This document shows positions 15,829 through 25,059 of a stretch of 64,000 bases of DNA, one piece after another. The position numbers and the translations under genes are program-made. The notes beneath the pieces were generated by a model. The model saw only the letters and a list, made by a program, of their open reading frames with translations. It was not told where the DNA came from and ran no database searches. Origin of the DNA: Deltaproteobacteria bacterium. Its GTDB lineage: Bacteria > Myxococcota_A > UBA9160 > JAJDAL01. Numbering within the stretch: position 1 is the stretch's first letter; every line of letters starts with the position of its first letter. The stretch covers positions 1 to 64,000 of the forward strand of contig JAJDAL010000052.1 of the NCBI GenBank assembly GCA_029261875.1, given 5' to 3'.

Positions 15829-17409
15829 GTGAACTCCTCCATCGTTCGCAATTCGACATCGGTCGCGGTGTGGGCCCTGGTCTTGATGCTGGCGATCTTT
15901 GCGCTGCGCCTGACCCACACAGCCGCGCTCAAAGCATACACCCCCGACGAGCCCCACTACATCGGAAAGGGGCTCTATCTGTGGTCGACGGGCGATTATC
16001 ACTTTCTGCGGAGCCTGAGACTCCATCCCCCCCTCGCGTACCACGTGGGATCGATCCTGTTGGCGCCGCTCGATCTCGGCGACCGCGTCCAGCGCGAAGA
16101 TCTCGGTGGGTTGCTGATGGCCGGCCCAGACCCGGACCCCTCGAGCGTGTTGTTCCGCGGGCGCGTGCCCTTCATCGCCTTGGCGTGTTGGGGCGCGATT
16201 CTCGTTTTCGCCTGGGCGCGGGAACTCGCCGGTCCCGGCGCCGGCGCGCTTGCCGCACTGCTCTACACCACGACACCACTCGTGCTCGCTCACGGCGGAC
16301 TCGCGCATTCGGACATCGCGATCAGCGTCTTCTATCTCCAAACCCTCTACAGCCTGTGGCGCTGGGTCGAACGGCCAAGCCTCGCGCGTTGGTTGCTGTG
16401 TTGTGTTTCCCTGGGACTGGCCCTCATGTCGAAGCTCAGCGGGTTGCTGCTTCTCCCGGTGGTGCCGCTCGTGCTCTTGTTCGTCGCGCGCCGGCGCATC
16501 GTCTACGCGACGGGCCACCTGGCGCTGCTGGGCGCAGTCGTGCTCGCGGTTTTCTGGCTCGCCTACGGCGGGAGCTTCGCGACGACTTCGGTCGATGCGG
16601 GACCCCTCGCGGGATGGACGTTGCCGGGCTTCGTCCACGCGCTGTTCTTCGATTTCGAAGCCAATACCCAGGGGCGTCGGCTGTATTTTCTCGGGGAATT
16701 CTCGGACCACGGCTGGTGGTACTTCTTTCCCGTTGCGCTGCTGTTGAAGACCCCCGTACCCGTTTCGTTGGGGTTCGTCGCTTCCCTCGTGGCGGGACGC
16801 CGTCTGCCGCCTCGGTTCGGGCTCTTCCTCGTGCTACCGGTGACCCTCTACCTGGGCGTGGCCATGTTCTGGCTCGATGTGCCCTTGGGCGTGCGCTACG
16901 TGCTGCCCTTGCTGCCGTTGATGCACGTGTGGATGGGGGCCCGCCTGGTGTGGCCGCGTGCCACGTGGGCGCAGGTTGTGGCGCTTCTCGCTCTGCTGTG
17001 GATCGCCGGTGCTACGGCCTGGATCCACCCCCACTACCTCGCGTATTTCAACGCGCTGAGTGGGGGGCCCAACGCGGGCGTGCGCTACATGGTCGATTCC
17101 AACCTCGACTGGGGTCAGGACCTGGGCGGCCTGGCGGGCTATCTCGCGCAACGCGGCAATCCCGTCGTGCGCCTGGCGTATTTCGGGGCCGAGCGTCCCG
17201 AGCGCTACGGCATTCGCGCCAAGCCGCTGCGCGGTTGCAAACCGGTCAGCGGTACGCTGGCGGTCAGCGCCAGCGTCTACGCCGGCGCCTACGCGGCGGG
17301 CAATGCCTTGAAGCCTCCGATCCCCGGTTGCTTCGATTGGCTGCGCGCCCACGAACCCGTCGCGCGCATCGGTTATTCGATTTTCGTTTACGAGATTCCG
17401 CCGGGCTGA
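15829..17409 (+). CDS. GT39/PMT-like membrane glycosyltransferase
   Basis: The 526-residue integral membrane protein has about eleven hydrophobic segments. The first periplasmic loop contains the GT-C catalytic-type acidic pair in Y-T-P-D-E-P-H-Y (Asp40, Glu41). Later segments include A-Y-F-N-A-L-S-G-G-P-N-A-G and the S-N-L-D-W-G-Q-D-L motif, a hallmark of one bacterial GT39 subgroup. It should transfer a sugar from a polyprenyl-phosphate donor to an acceptor outside the membrane. The start is GTG at 15829. It faces the GT2 gene at 15735 across a 93-base divergent spacer and ends two bases before the convergent fusion gene. Confidence 0.85.
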   Translation: MNSSIVRNSTSVAVWALVLMLAIFALRLTHTAALKAYTPDEPHYIGKGLYLWSTGDYHFLRSLRLHPPLAYHVGSILLAPLDLGDRVQREDLGGLLMAGPDPDPSSVLFRGRVPFIALACWGAILVFAWARELAGPGAGALAALLYTTTPLVLAHGGLAHSDIAISVFYLQTLYSLWRWVERPSLARWLLCCVSLGLALMSKLSGLLLLPVVPLVLLFVARRRIVYATGHLALLGAVVLAVFWLAYGGSFATTSVDAGPLAGWTLPGFVHALFFDFEANTQGRRLYFLGEFSDHGWWYFFPVALLLKTPVPVSLGFVASLVAGRRLPPRFGLFLVLPVTLYLGVAMFWLDVPLGVRYVLPLLPLMHVWMGARLVWPRATWAQVVALLALLWIAGATAWIHPHYLAYFNALSGGPNAGVRYMVDSNLDWGQDLGGLAGYLAQRGNPVVRLAYFGAERPERYGIRAKPLRGCKPVSGTLAVSASVYAGAYAAGNALKPPIPGCFDWLRAHEPVARIGYSIFVYEIPPG

Positions 17410-17411
17410 AG

Positions 17412-20378
17412 CTATTCCATGTAGCCGAGCGCGCGCAGACGTTCCTCGAGTTCGCGTCGTTCTTGGATCGAAAGCTCGGATCCGATGGAAGCCGGTGACG
17501 TGGCGCCGCTGAACGCCGGTGAGCGCCGGCGAACTTCCGAAGCCATGTAGGCGGCTTGGAGCGGTTGATCCGCGCTGCGATCGACGGTTTCTCCCGGGTC
17601 CCGCGCCAGGTCGAACAAGCGGCGTCCCTCTTCGCTCTCGTAGTACTTCCAGTCGTCCTCGCGCAGATACCACTCGATGGCGGCCTTGGTTTCGAAATCG
17701 AGGCGTTCCCCCAAGGCGCGGTGGGGTTCCCCGCGCGGCAACAGCCAACTCTGTCCCGCCCAGGCTTTGGGGACCGGGATGCCCGTGAGGGTGAGGAGTG
17801 TCGGGCCGAGATCGATCAGGCCCACGATTTCCGTGACGCTTCGCGCCTCGCGCGTTACCGGCAGACGCAAGAACAGGGGGATGCGGACCAGTTCCTCGTA
17901 GAGGGAGTGCCCGTGGGTGACCTGGCCGCGTTCGAACAGCGATTCACCGTGGTCCGAAGTCACCACGACGACGGTGTCGTTGGCGACGCCCAGTTCTTCC
18001 AGGGCGTCGAGCAGCTGGCCCAGTTGGTCGTCCGCGTAGGCGATGGCGCCGTCGTAGCGATTGGGATCGAGGGATCCCAGGAAGGCGAACAGACGTTCGA
18101 TCTGTTCGTTGCTGGCCGCGACGAGTTCCGGAAATTTCTTGCGCAGGGCGTCGAGGTCCGGCTCGGGCGTCTCCCGGTCGTCGTCCATGAACAGATCGTT
18201 CCACGGCGGTGGGGGCGCGTAGGGGTTGTGGACATCCATGGTCTGGATGTAGAGGAAGAAGGGTTTGTCGCGCGGTTCGCGCAACCAGGCGAGGGCGGCG
18301 GCGTGAAGCGTTTGCGCGGTCACGGGTTGCTTTTTCTTCACCGGGCGCCGCATCACCTGGTAGTGGTCGAAACCGCGCGAATATCCCAGGGGCTCGAACA
18401 GGAGAAAGTTGGCCTGGAATCCCGCGGTCGCGTAGCCCGCTTGCTGAAACGCTTCGGTGAGGGTCACTTTGGCGGGACCGTCCGCGGCCAGGCGCGACGA
18501 AAGCTCCGACGCATAGCGCGACGCGAAGAGGGAACTCATGGACGGGTGCGTGTTGGGTCCCGGCGCATAGGCGCGTTCGAAGCGCACGGATTCTTCGGCG
18601 AGTTGCTCCATGCGGGGGGACGTCGGACGTTCGTACCCGTAGGCGGACAATCGGTCCGCGCGCAGGGTGTCGATCACGTAAAGGAGAACGTTGTAGCGCC
18701 GGTCGCGTTCGCTCTCGCGGCGCAGCAATGCGCTGTCCGCACGCGGGCGCCCTTCGATGCGGGGCGCCAAACCGCCGGCGCCCGGCTCGGTCGCGGTCAG
18801 GCGCAAGCGCACCACCTGGCCCGCCCAGGCCGACAAGTCCGCTTGCCACGCGTCGTCGCGCGCGACGGGGACGACGGCTTGAATCGAGCTTTCCGTGGCC
18901 ACGCTGGCGCGGAAGGGTGCGCGAGCGAGGACGCGCGCAGCTTCGGGGAGTCGCACGTAGAAATCGAGCCGCGGCGCGTCGTCGCGGTAGTCGGGGAACG
19001 CGGACAGATCGATCACGAGATCCGGAACCGCGGGTGAACCGCAAGCGGGAATCGCCAACGCCGCGGCAATGGCCGCGGCCTGGGCTGCGCGGCCGCGCAG
19101 CCGGGCCGCCAGGTTTCCGGCGCCCAGGGCCGCGAGGAGGCAGAAGATCGGGATCACCTGCATGTGGTACCGCGGATTGCCGGGAAAGATCACCGAGTGG
19201 AGCGTGGTCGTATAGGCGATGGACAGGGGGAGGATCCACGCGGCGGCCGCGTTGGAACGCAAGGCCAGGACCGCACCCCACAACGCGAGTCCGAGCACCG
19301 CGAAGTGCGCGACGTCCGCCAGCCGGGCGAACCGTCGATCGGCAGCGGCCGAAAGCAAAGGCTTCTTGTACTTGGCGCTGTCCAGGGTCTCGCGTCCCCA
19401 TTCGAGTCCGATGTGTCCGTGCTTGTAGAGCTGGACGAAGCGTCGCGGGATCAGGGTCAGCTCGTGGCCCGGGTGCGTGAAGAAGTAGTGGAGGGTCTCC
19501 CGCGTCCAGGCGCGATTGGTCTCGATCTCCCGTTCGGGCTGCTTCAAATCCTTGAAGCGATTCTCGAAATTCAGGCGGTAGCGGAAATCCGCCAGGGTGG
19601 GTGTGCCACTGGCCCCGGGATAGTGGCCCGCATGACCCAGGCTGCGGCCGAGGGAGGTGGCGATCAGAACCGGGGAACCCAGTTTGATGTAGTTGCGCAG
19701 CGTCCAAGGCGCGATGGCGAGCAGCATCCCCACTAGCGCGAAGGAGGTCCGGACGACCGCGGTTCGTCGCGGGCGTTCGCGCAACCACCACACCGCGGCG
19801 GGGACGACCAGGTAGGCGAGCGCCATTCCGCGAAACAAACACGCCACGCCCACCAAAGCACCGAAGGCGACCCAGTGAAGTGGGCCCACCGCGGGTTCGC
19901 GTTCGTTCCAAACCGCGAACAACCACACCACGAGAGTCATGAGCAACGTGAAGGCCAGCTCGCTCAAGATCAGCGCACTGAAGAAGATGTGCCCGGGGTA
20001 GAGGGCCAGGATCCACGCGGCGGCGAGCCCCACGCGCGGGCCGAACAACCGCTTTCCCAGCGCAAACGTGACGAGGCAGGTGAGTGCACCCAACACTGCG
20101 TTGGCGATTTTCGGGGCGCGCAGGTCCGCGTCGAAGATCGCGTAGAGGGGAGCCATCAGGGCCGGGTAGCCCGGGGGCCAGAGGGCTGTCGGCGTGCCGT
20201 CGAAATTGGAGATACCGCGCCCCAGGGCGATCGAGTTGGCGGCCAGGTCGTACCACGTCATGTCGAATTGCACTTCGCGGCGCGGGTCGACGTCGACGGC
20301 GAGGGCCCAGGCGATGCGCAGCGCCAGGGCGACGCCCAACAGCAGGGCCAGGTGCACGCGCGTCGATCGCTCGCTCAT
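17412..20378 (-). CDS. GT39 membrane glycosyltransferase fused to an alkaline-phosphatase-superfamily (sulfatase-like) domain
   Basis: A 988-residue two-part protein. Residues 1-430 form a GT39-like membrane domain: acidic residues in the first loop (Q-F-D-M-T-W-Y-D, about 37-44), N-F-D-G-T-P and Y-P-G-H-I-F-F-S motifs, and about ten hydrophobic segments. Residues 432-446 then read as a classic lipoprotein signal ending in I-P-A-C-G (Cys446). After a beta-rich linker of about 110 residues, the phosphatase-type domain starts near 563 (V-I-D-T-L-R-A-D-R-L), with nucleophile region N-T-H-P-S-M (Thr610) and metal motif T-S-D-H-G-E-S near 755. The protein ends in L-R-A-L-G-Y-M-E. I use ATG 20378, overlapping the upstream stop (ATGA); no start codon fits the second half alone. 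Both halves appear functional. Confidence 0.85.
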   Translation of the reverse strand: MSERSTRVHLALLLGVALALRIAWALAVDVDPRREVQFDMTWYDLAANSIALGRGISNFDGTPTALWPPGYPALMAPLYAIFDADLRAPKIANAVLGALTCLVTFALGKRLFGPRVGLAAAWILALYPGHIFFSALILSELAFTLLMTLVVWLFAVWNEREPAVGPLHWVAFGALVGVACLFRGMALAYLVVPAAVWWLRERPRRTAVVRTSFALVGMLLAIAPWTLRNYIKLGSPVLIATSLGRSLGHAGHYPGASGTPTLADFRYRLNFENRFKDLKQPEREIETNRAWTRETLHYFFTHPGHELTLIPRRFVQLYKHGHIGLEWGRETLDSAKYKKPLLSAAADRRFARLADVAHFAVLGLALWGAVLALRSNAAAAWILPLSIAYTTTLHSVIFPGNPRYHMQVIPIFCLLAALGAGNLAARLRGRAAQAAAIAAALAIPACGSPAVPDLVIDLSAFPDYRDDAPRLDFYVRLPEAARVLARAPFRASVATESSIQAVVPVARDDAWQADLSAWAGQVVRLRLTATEPGAGGLAPRIEGRPRADSALLRRESERDRRYNVLLYVIDTLRADRLSAYGYERPTSPRMEQLAEESVRFERAYAPGPNTHPSMSSLFASRYASELSSRLAADGPAKVTLTEAFQQAGYATAGFQANFLLFEPLGYSRGFDHYQVMRRPVKKKQPVTAQTLHAAALAWLREPRDKPFFLYIQTMDVHNPYAPPPPWNDLFMDDDRETPEPDLDALRKKFPELVAASNEQIERLFAFLGSLDPNRYDGAIAYADDQLGQLLDALEELGVANDTVVVVTSDHGESLFERGQVTHGHSLYEELVRIPLFLRLPVTREARSVTEIVGLIDLGPTLLTLTGIPVPKAWAGQSWLLPRGEPHRALGERLDFETKAAIEWYLREDDWKYYESEEGRRLFDLARDPGETVDRSADQPLQAAYMASEVRRRSPAFSGATSPASIGSELSIQERRELEERLRALGYME

Positions 20379-22270
20379 GGACAAGATCCGAGGGGTCCGC
20401 GCGTGGGGTGCAGGGTGAAGTCGCGCGTGTTTCCCATTTCGACGGCGATGAACGGTGCGGCGAGTTCCGGTTGCTCGAAAGCGATCACGGGCAGCGGCGG
20501 GTTGCTGCAGAAGCCGGGGTACCAGTGATACTTCAGGACCAAACGCTCGCCCCGGGCCGCGCGAACTTCGATGGCGTTCGTACGCGCGCGGATTTCTGCG
20601 CTTCCCTCCAACGCGAAGGAATGGGGGTGCGGGGAACGGTAGAGCCGAAACGGGCCCAGGCTGTCGACGTGTTCGAGATCCGGGTGGCGGTCCAGATACG
20701 CGTGGGAGGGATCGGACCAGACCGCGAGCCAGCCGATGTTGTACAGCGCCAACTGCTCGCCGAACGCGCGGTCGTCCCAGTCACCGATGGGTTGGCCGAA
20801 GAAGCGACCGCTCGCCAGGTCCGCCCGGTGGGGTTCGATGGGCATCTCGGCGTAGGGGCCGCCGATGACTTCGCGGTCCACGATGCGCGGGATCGCGGCC
20901 GCCATGTGTCCCGTAAACAGGTGGTGGCTCAGGAATCCCGGGATGCTGGGGGCGGGGCCGCGGTGGCTGCGATCTTCGATGGCGACGCGCGCGCTCTTGT
21001 CCGTGTGTCGCTCGATCCAGGAAAAGAACTCCCGGGCTTGAGGCGAATACGCGGCCGGGATCGGGGGCAGCCAGCGGACCGCGACCAACGCGTATCCGAG
21101 GTGGGGAACGAACAGCAGGGCCGCCACAACCATCGCGAGGGGGCCGTGGGCGCGAATTCCGCGCAGGCAAGCCGTTGCGATCCGATGGGCTCCGACACCC
21201 GCCAGCGGACACAGCGCAAAGGAGAGGGGCACCAACATGTGGGCGGGTTCGATCCGGCGCAGGAATTCGACCTGCGATCCCTGGAGCCCCACGGCGAGCA
21301 GGACGATGACCCAGACCCCGTAGGCGATGGCGAGGTTGCGGTCCACGCGGCGCGCCCAGGAGACGAAACCCACGCCGCCCAAGAGCAACAGGTACGGCAC
21401 CAGGGCCCAAACCGGGCGAAGGCTTCGGATCACCTGGTCGAAGTCGCCGGTCTGCAGGAAATCGTGGGGGTAGTCCCAACCGATGACCGGTGCGAAGCGC
21501 AAATACGGGACCAACCAGAACGAATTTACCGCCACGAGGGCGAGGGTGACGCCGCTGGCCGCGGCAAGCGTGCGCCGCGGATGGGTGCGCGCGTAGAGGA
21601 ACACGAGGAGTCCGCAGGGGACCAACGCCAGGATGCCCACGAAAACGTGAAGTGCCACGCCCGCGCCGCCCAGCGCCACGAGGGCGAATCCGCTGCGCCA
21701 ACCCGGCCGGGCGAGGAAACTCTGGGCGCGCGCGACGACCCACACCACGAGATAACAGGCGGTGAAGTTCGCGAACATGCCGTAGCGGAAGGACACATTC
21801 GTCGCCGCGATCGCGATCGCGGGCAGGGTGGCGAGGGCGGCCTCGCTGACGGTCAGACCCAGGCGCCGGGCCGCCAACCCGATCACCCAGGGTGCGCCGG
21901 CGAAACACAACCAGACGAAGAGTTTGAAGCCCGTGGCCGGACCGAGTCCCGAGAACACCGCCATGGCGATGCCGGTCCCCACATTGTCGAGGTCGAAGAC
22001 CGTGGCGCCCAGGGGGTAGCCGGCCATCAGCGAGGGATCGTAGGCCCACAGGCGGCCCGTCTCGAGCAAGGCTTCGGAAAGGATGGCGCCGCGTCCGTAG
22101 TGGAGCGCGAAATCGTCGAAATGGAACGGGGCGTCGGTCCCGAGGCTCGTCCACGGCACGACGGCCTGGAGCACCGCCAGGTGGGCGGCGGCAGCGGCGA
22201 CCAGGATCACTCGGGGAAGCCAAGTCGCAGTCAACGAGCGGGGCGCTTCCACAGGAATGCACGCTAGCAC
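20375..22270 (-). CDS. Large GT-C-like multi-pass membrane protein
   Basis: The 631-residue protein has about eleven hydrophobic segments over residues 18-400, followed by a soluble C-terminal domain of about 220 residues. The first large loop contains a D-D pair in H-F-D-D-F-A-L-H-Y and the phrase Y-D-P-S-L-M-A-G-Y-P-L-G, a pattern seen in bacterial GT-C proteins related to the YfhO/oligosaccharide transferase group. The C-terminal part repeats W-L-A-V-W-S-D-P-S and F-R-L-Y-R-S-P, typical of the carbohydrate-binding-like tails of this group. I keep the GTG at 22270; a second GTG 18 bases later is possible. It is coupled to the downstream fusion gene by a four-base overlap. Glycosyltransferase activity is inferred from architecture. 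Confidence 0.7.
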   Translation of the reverse strand: MLACIPVEAPRSLTATWLPRVILVAAAAAHLAVLQAVVPWTSLGTDAPFHFDDFALHYGRGAILSEALLETGRLWAYDPSLMAGYPLGATVFDLDNVGTGIAMAVFSGLGPATGFKLFVWLCFAGAPWVIGLAARRLGLTVSEAALATLPAIAIAATNVSFRYGMFANFTACYLVVWVVARAQSFLARPGWRSGFALVALGGAGVALHVFVGILALVPCGLLVFLYARTHPRRTLAAASGVTLALVAVNSFWLVPYLRFAPVIGWDYPHDFLQTGDFDQVIRSLRPVWALVPYLLLLGGVGFVSWARRVDRNLAIAYGVWVIVLLAVGLQGSQVEFLRRIEPAHMLVPLSFALCPLAGVGAHRIATACLRGIRAHGPLAMVVAALLFVPHLGYALVAVRWLPPIPAAYSPQAREFFSWIERHTDKSARVAIEDRSHRGPAPSIPGFLSHHLFTGHMAAAIPRIVDREVIGGPYAEMPIEPHRADLASGRFFGQPIGDWDDRAFGEQLALYNIGWLAVWSDPSHAYLDRHPDLEHVDSLGPFRLYRSPHPHSFALEGSAEIRARTNAIEVRAARGERLVLKYHWYPGFCSNPPLPVIAFEQPELAAPFIAVEMGNTRDFTLHPTRGPLGSCP

Positions 22271-22317
22271 GTAGCCGAGTTAGTCTGTGCCTCCTGCGAT
22301 CGCGCGAAGGAGGCTTC

Positions 22318-23286
22318 ATGCAACGCTACGGCATCACGATTCCGGTGGACGAGACGCCCCTGGGCGGGCAGGGCGAATTGCTGCGGGAGCTGTCGGATCG
22401 GGGCTATACGGATTTCTGGTCGAGCGAGGCCAACGGCACCGACGGCTTCACCCCCTTGGCGATGGCGGCGGCCTGGCTCCCGGAGGCTCGCTTCGGTACG
22501 GCGATCATTCCCGCCTATACCCGGGGGCCGGGGCTACTCGCCATGTCGGCCGCCTCCCTGGCCGAGGCCGCGCCGGGGCGCTTCGTCATGGGAATCGGAA
22601 GCTCGTCGAGCGTGATCGTCGAGAACTGGAACGACATCGTCTTCGACCTGCCGTACCAGCGTACGCGCGACTGCCTGCGCTTCCTGCGTCGGGCCCTGGC
22701 CGGGGAGAAGGTGACGGAGAAGTACGAAACCTTCTCAGTCAAGGGCTTCCGTCTGGGGCGCGTCCCCAAGCCGACCCCGCCGATCCTGGTTGCCGCCCTG
22801 CGCGAGGGCATGTTGCGGCTGGCCGGGCGCGAAGGCGATGGTGCGATTCTCAATTGGCTCTCGGCGGAAGACGTGTCCCGGGTGGTGCCCCACGTCCATG
22901 CGGGCGGTCCGGGCAAAGAAATCGTCGCGCGCATCTTCGTGTGTCCGTCCGAGGACAAGGACACGGTGCGCGCCATGGGGCGTTTCGCGGTTTCCGCATA
23001 CATGAACGTGCCGGTCTACCGGGCCTTCCAGGAATGGATCGGACGCGGTCCCGCCCTGGCCGAGATGTGGAAGCATTGGGACGCGGGCGATCGCAAAGCC
23101 GCGGTGGCGGCGATCCCGGATCACGTGGTCGACGAACTGATCGTGCACGGTTCCCCGGCCCAATGTCGCGAACACATCGCGCGCTACGTGGAAAACGGCG
23201 TCCACACACCGGTGCTCGCCATCATGCCCTTTGGCGTCGACCTCGTGCAGGCGAGCCGCGACCTGGCTCCGTCCGAGCGTGGCTAG
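22318..23286 (+). CDS. LLM-class flavin/F420-dependent oxidoreductase
   Basis: The 322-residue protein is a luciferase-like monooxygenase fold enzyme. It opens with Y-G-I-T-I-P-V-D, has G-Y-T-D-F-W-S-S-E near residues 33-41, G-T-A-I-I-P-A-Y-T-R-G-P near 60-71 and G-R-F-V-M-G-I-G-S-S near 87-96, a pattern characteristic of the F420-binding members. The ATG has a strong AAGGAGG site at 22307-22313. Its genomic position between glycan genes is probably incidental: flanking genes are on the other strand. If the cofactor is F420, the organism must make it, but no fbi/cof gene is in this window. Substrate unknown. Confidence 0.85.
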   Translation: MQRYGITIPVDETPLGGQGELLRELSDRGYTDFWSSEANGTDGFTPLAMAAAWLPEARFGTAIIPAYTRGPGLLAMSAASLAEAAPGRFVMGIGSSSSVIVENWNDIVFDLPYQRTRDCLRFLRRALAGEKVTEKYETFSVKGFRLGRVPKPTPPILVAALREGMLRLAGREGDGAILNWLSAEDVSRVVPHVHAGGPGKEIVARIFVCPSEDKDTVRAMGRFAVSAYMNVPVYRAFQEWIGRGPALAEMWKHWDAGDRKAAVAAIPDHVVDELIVHGSPAQCREHIARYVENGVHTPVLAIMPFGVDLVQASRDLAPSERG

Positions 23287-23352
23287 ATCGCGCGAACGCG
23301 GTCCGCGTCCCCGATTCGGAAATCCGCGGTTCCGTATTGCGTCGCGAGCGGG

Positions 23353-24867
23353 TTAGCCGGAGGTGACGGCGGGAATGACTTCCGCGGGCTTGTCGCGTCG
23401 TCGCCCGCGCCCCAACAGGGCCGTCCAGGCCATGCGCAGGGTCACCCGAATTCCCTCGACCCCGAGGTAGGGGAAGGTGATCGGGATCAGACAGATGTAC
23501 ATGAAGAGTGCCAGGCGCTTCATGCGATGGGCGATCACCCAGCGCAAGATCGGCTTCAGCGCATCGGGAGAGCGCGCGTAGACGGGCGTGATCTTCGCCA
23601 GGGTCTCCGCCAGCTCTTTGTGGGGATGCTTGAGAATGGATTCGTGGTGATAGCCCGAGATGCCCTGGCGGACCGCTTCTTCGCCTTCCTCGTCCAGGTA
23701 GCCCATCTCCACCGAGCGCGCGTAGAGCTTGGTCTTCGGGAAGGGGTAGAAGATGTAGGACGAACTCTGGGTGGGCTTGATCTTGTCCATCATTTCGAGG
23801 GTCTTGAACATCTGCTCCGGCGTTTCGCCGGGGTTGCCGTAGATGCAGGAGACCTGAAGCCCGATGCCCGCTTCCTTGATGCGCTCGGCGGCGGTGTAGA
23901 TCACCTCGTCGCGCATGGGGCGTTCCATGAAATTGCGGCGGATCTCTTCGTCGCCGGAATCGACGCCCATGAACACCGTGGCGCAATTGGCGGACTTCAT
24001 GGCTTTGACGAGACCCGGTCGAATCGTGGTGGGGTAGCCGAAGCAATACCAGGGGAGGTTGATCTCCTTGCGGTAGTGCTCGCAAAACTCCTCGACCCAC
24101 TTGGGGTTGGTGGTGAAGTTGTCGTCGTGGATCGAGACGAACTTCGGGTCGTACTTCTGGAGATTCTCTTTCAGCTCCTGGATCACGTTGGGGATCGAGC
24201 GCTTGCGCAGGAAGTCGCCCTTGCCTTTGAAGATCTCGCGCTGGTAGTGGATGTTGCAGAAGGTGCACTTGAACGGGCAGCCGCGCCCCGTGAAGACTTC
24301 GAGGTTGTCCTTGAAACAACCGTAGTCGTGCCAGAGCTGCTTTTCCGGGAACGGGAAGGAGTCGAGATCGTTCTCGAGCTGTCCCATTTCGTTGCGGATG
24401 ATCTCGCCGTCCGCGGTCTTGAACCACAGGGTCTTGATGTCCGTGTAGTCCTCGCCGCGCTGCATGCGGTTGGCGAGTTCGAGGATGGCGAGTTCGCCTT
24501 CACCCGTGCAGACGATGTCGACGAACGGGTTGCTGAGCACGTATTCCGGCAACGCCTGGGCGTGGTGCCCGCCGACCAGGATCGGAGCGTCGATCTGCTC
24601 TTTCAGCTTTTCGGCCATCTTCGAGGCGAAGGGCCAGATGTTCGTGGGGCTCCCGACGGCGATCAGGTCGGGTTTGAATGCAACCGCGCGCTCGAGCAGG
24701 CCTTCGTGTCGGTTGAGCCAGGCCATGTGGGGCATCTTGACGAACAGGTTGTCGTCGAGGCCGGGATCGAAGATCAAGTCGATCTCGTGGCCGTTGGCCG
24801 TGAGCATCGACATCAGATATCCGACACCCAGATTCTCGATGCCGCGGTAGTAGAAGAGTATCCGCAC
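23353..24867 (-). CDS. B12-binding domain radical SAM protein
   Basis: The 504-residue protein has an N-terminal cobalamin-binding-type Rossmann domain (about 1-130, with G-S-P-T-N-I-W-P-F and V-G-G-H-H-A-Q-A-L) and a radical SAM domain whose cluster motif is C197-P-F-K-C201-T-F-C204. A conserved C-T-G-E-G-E precedes it. The B12 domain lacks the D-x-H-x-x-G motif, so histidine-off binding, as in BchE-type enzymes, would be expected. The class performs radical methylations or ring chemistry, often on lipids, hopanoids or antibiotics. The C terminus adds about 80 residues with two possible membrane-associated helices. It starts with GTG and has its own promoter, so it is probably transcribed alone. 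Confidence 0.85.
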   Translation of the reverse strand: MRILFYYRGIENLGVGYLMSMLTANGHEIDLIFDPGLDDNLFVKMPHMAWLNRHEGLLERAVAFKPDLIAVGSPTNIWPFASKMAEKLKEQIDAPILVGGHHAQALPEYVLSNPFVDIVCTGEGELAILELANRMQRGEDYTDIKTLWFKTADGEIIRNEMGQLENDLDSFPFPEKQLWHDYGCFKDNLEVFTGRGCPFKCTFCNIHYQREIFKGKGDFLRKRSIPNVIQELKENLQKYDPKFVSIHDDNFTTNPKWVEEFCEHYRKEINLPWYCFGYPTTIRPGLVKAMKSANCATVFMGVDSGDEEIRRNFMERPMRDEVIYTAAERIKEAGIGLQVSCIYGNPGETPEQMFKTLEMMDKIKPTQSSSYIFYPFPKTKLYARSVEMGYLDEEGEEAVRQGISGYHHESILKHPHKELAETLAKITPVYARSPDALKPILRWVIAHRMKRLALFMYICLIPITFPYLGVEGIRVTLRMAWTALLGRGRRRDKPAEVIPAVTSG

Positions 24868-24917
24868 GTGCGCCCGCCTTGGCAGTAGCCGCCCCTGCTC
24901 GAACCATTTGAAGCCCG

Positions 24918-24946
24918 AGTATCGGTGGGGGGGACAGAGGAGTCAA
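24918..24946 (-). promoter_or_regulatory. Sigma-70-like promoter for the radical SAM gene
   Basis: On the minus strand TTGACT (24946-24941, five of six matches to the -35 consensus) is separated by exactly 17 bases from GATACT (24923-24918, four of six matches to the -10). Transcription would start near 24910, giving a leader of about 43 bases before the GTG at 24867. The spacer is very C-rich on the transcript side. The remaining part of the 192-base gap up to 25059 shows nothing else I can name. Confidence 0.5.
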
Positions 24947-25059
24947 GGAATGCGCTGGGGTTACCCCTCTAGTTGCAGGAGAGAGACACACACCAGCGAA
25001 ACCAATCCGTAATATTTCGTAAGTGGCCTTTCGGCAGGGGATCGTGACGATCGGAGGCC

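Noticed and set aside
20084..22267. 727-residue open frame opposite the GT-C gene
   Set aside because: It is antisense to a protein with clear membrane helices and its composition (E, Q, R, G, H) shows no domain.
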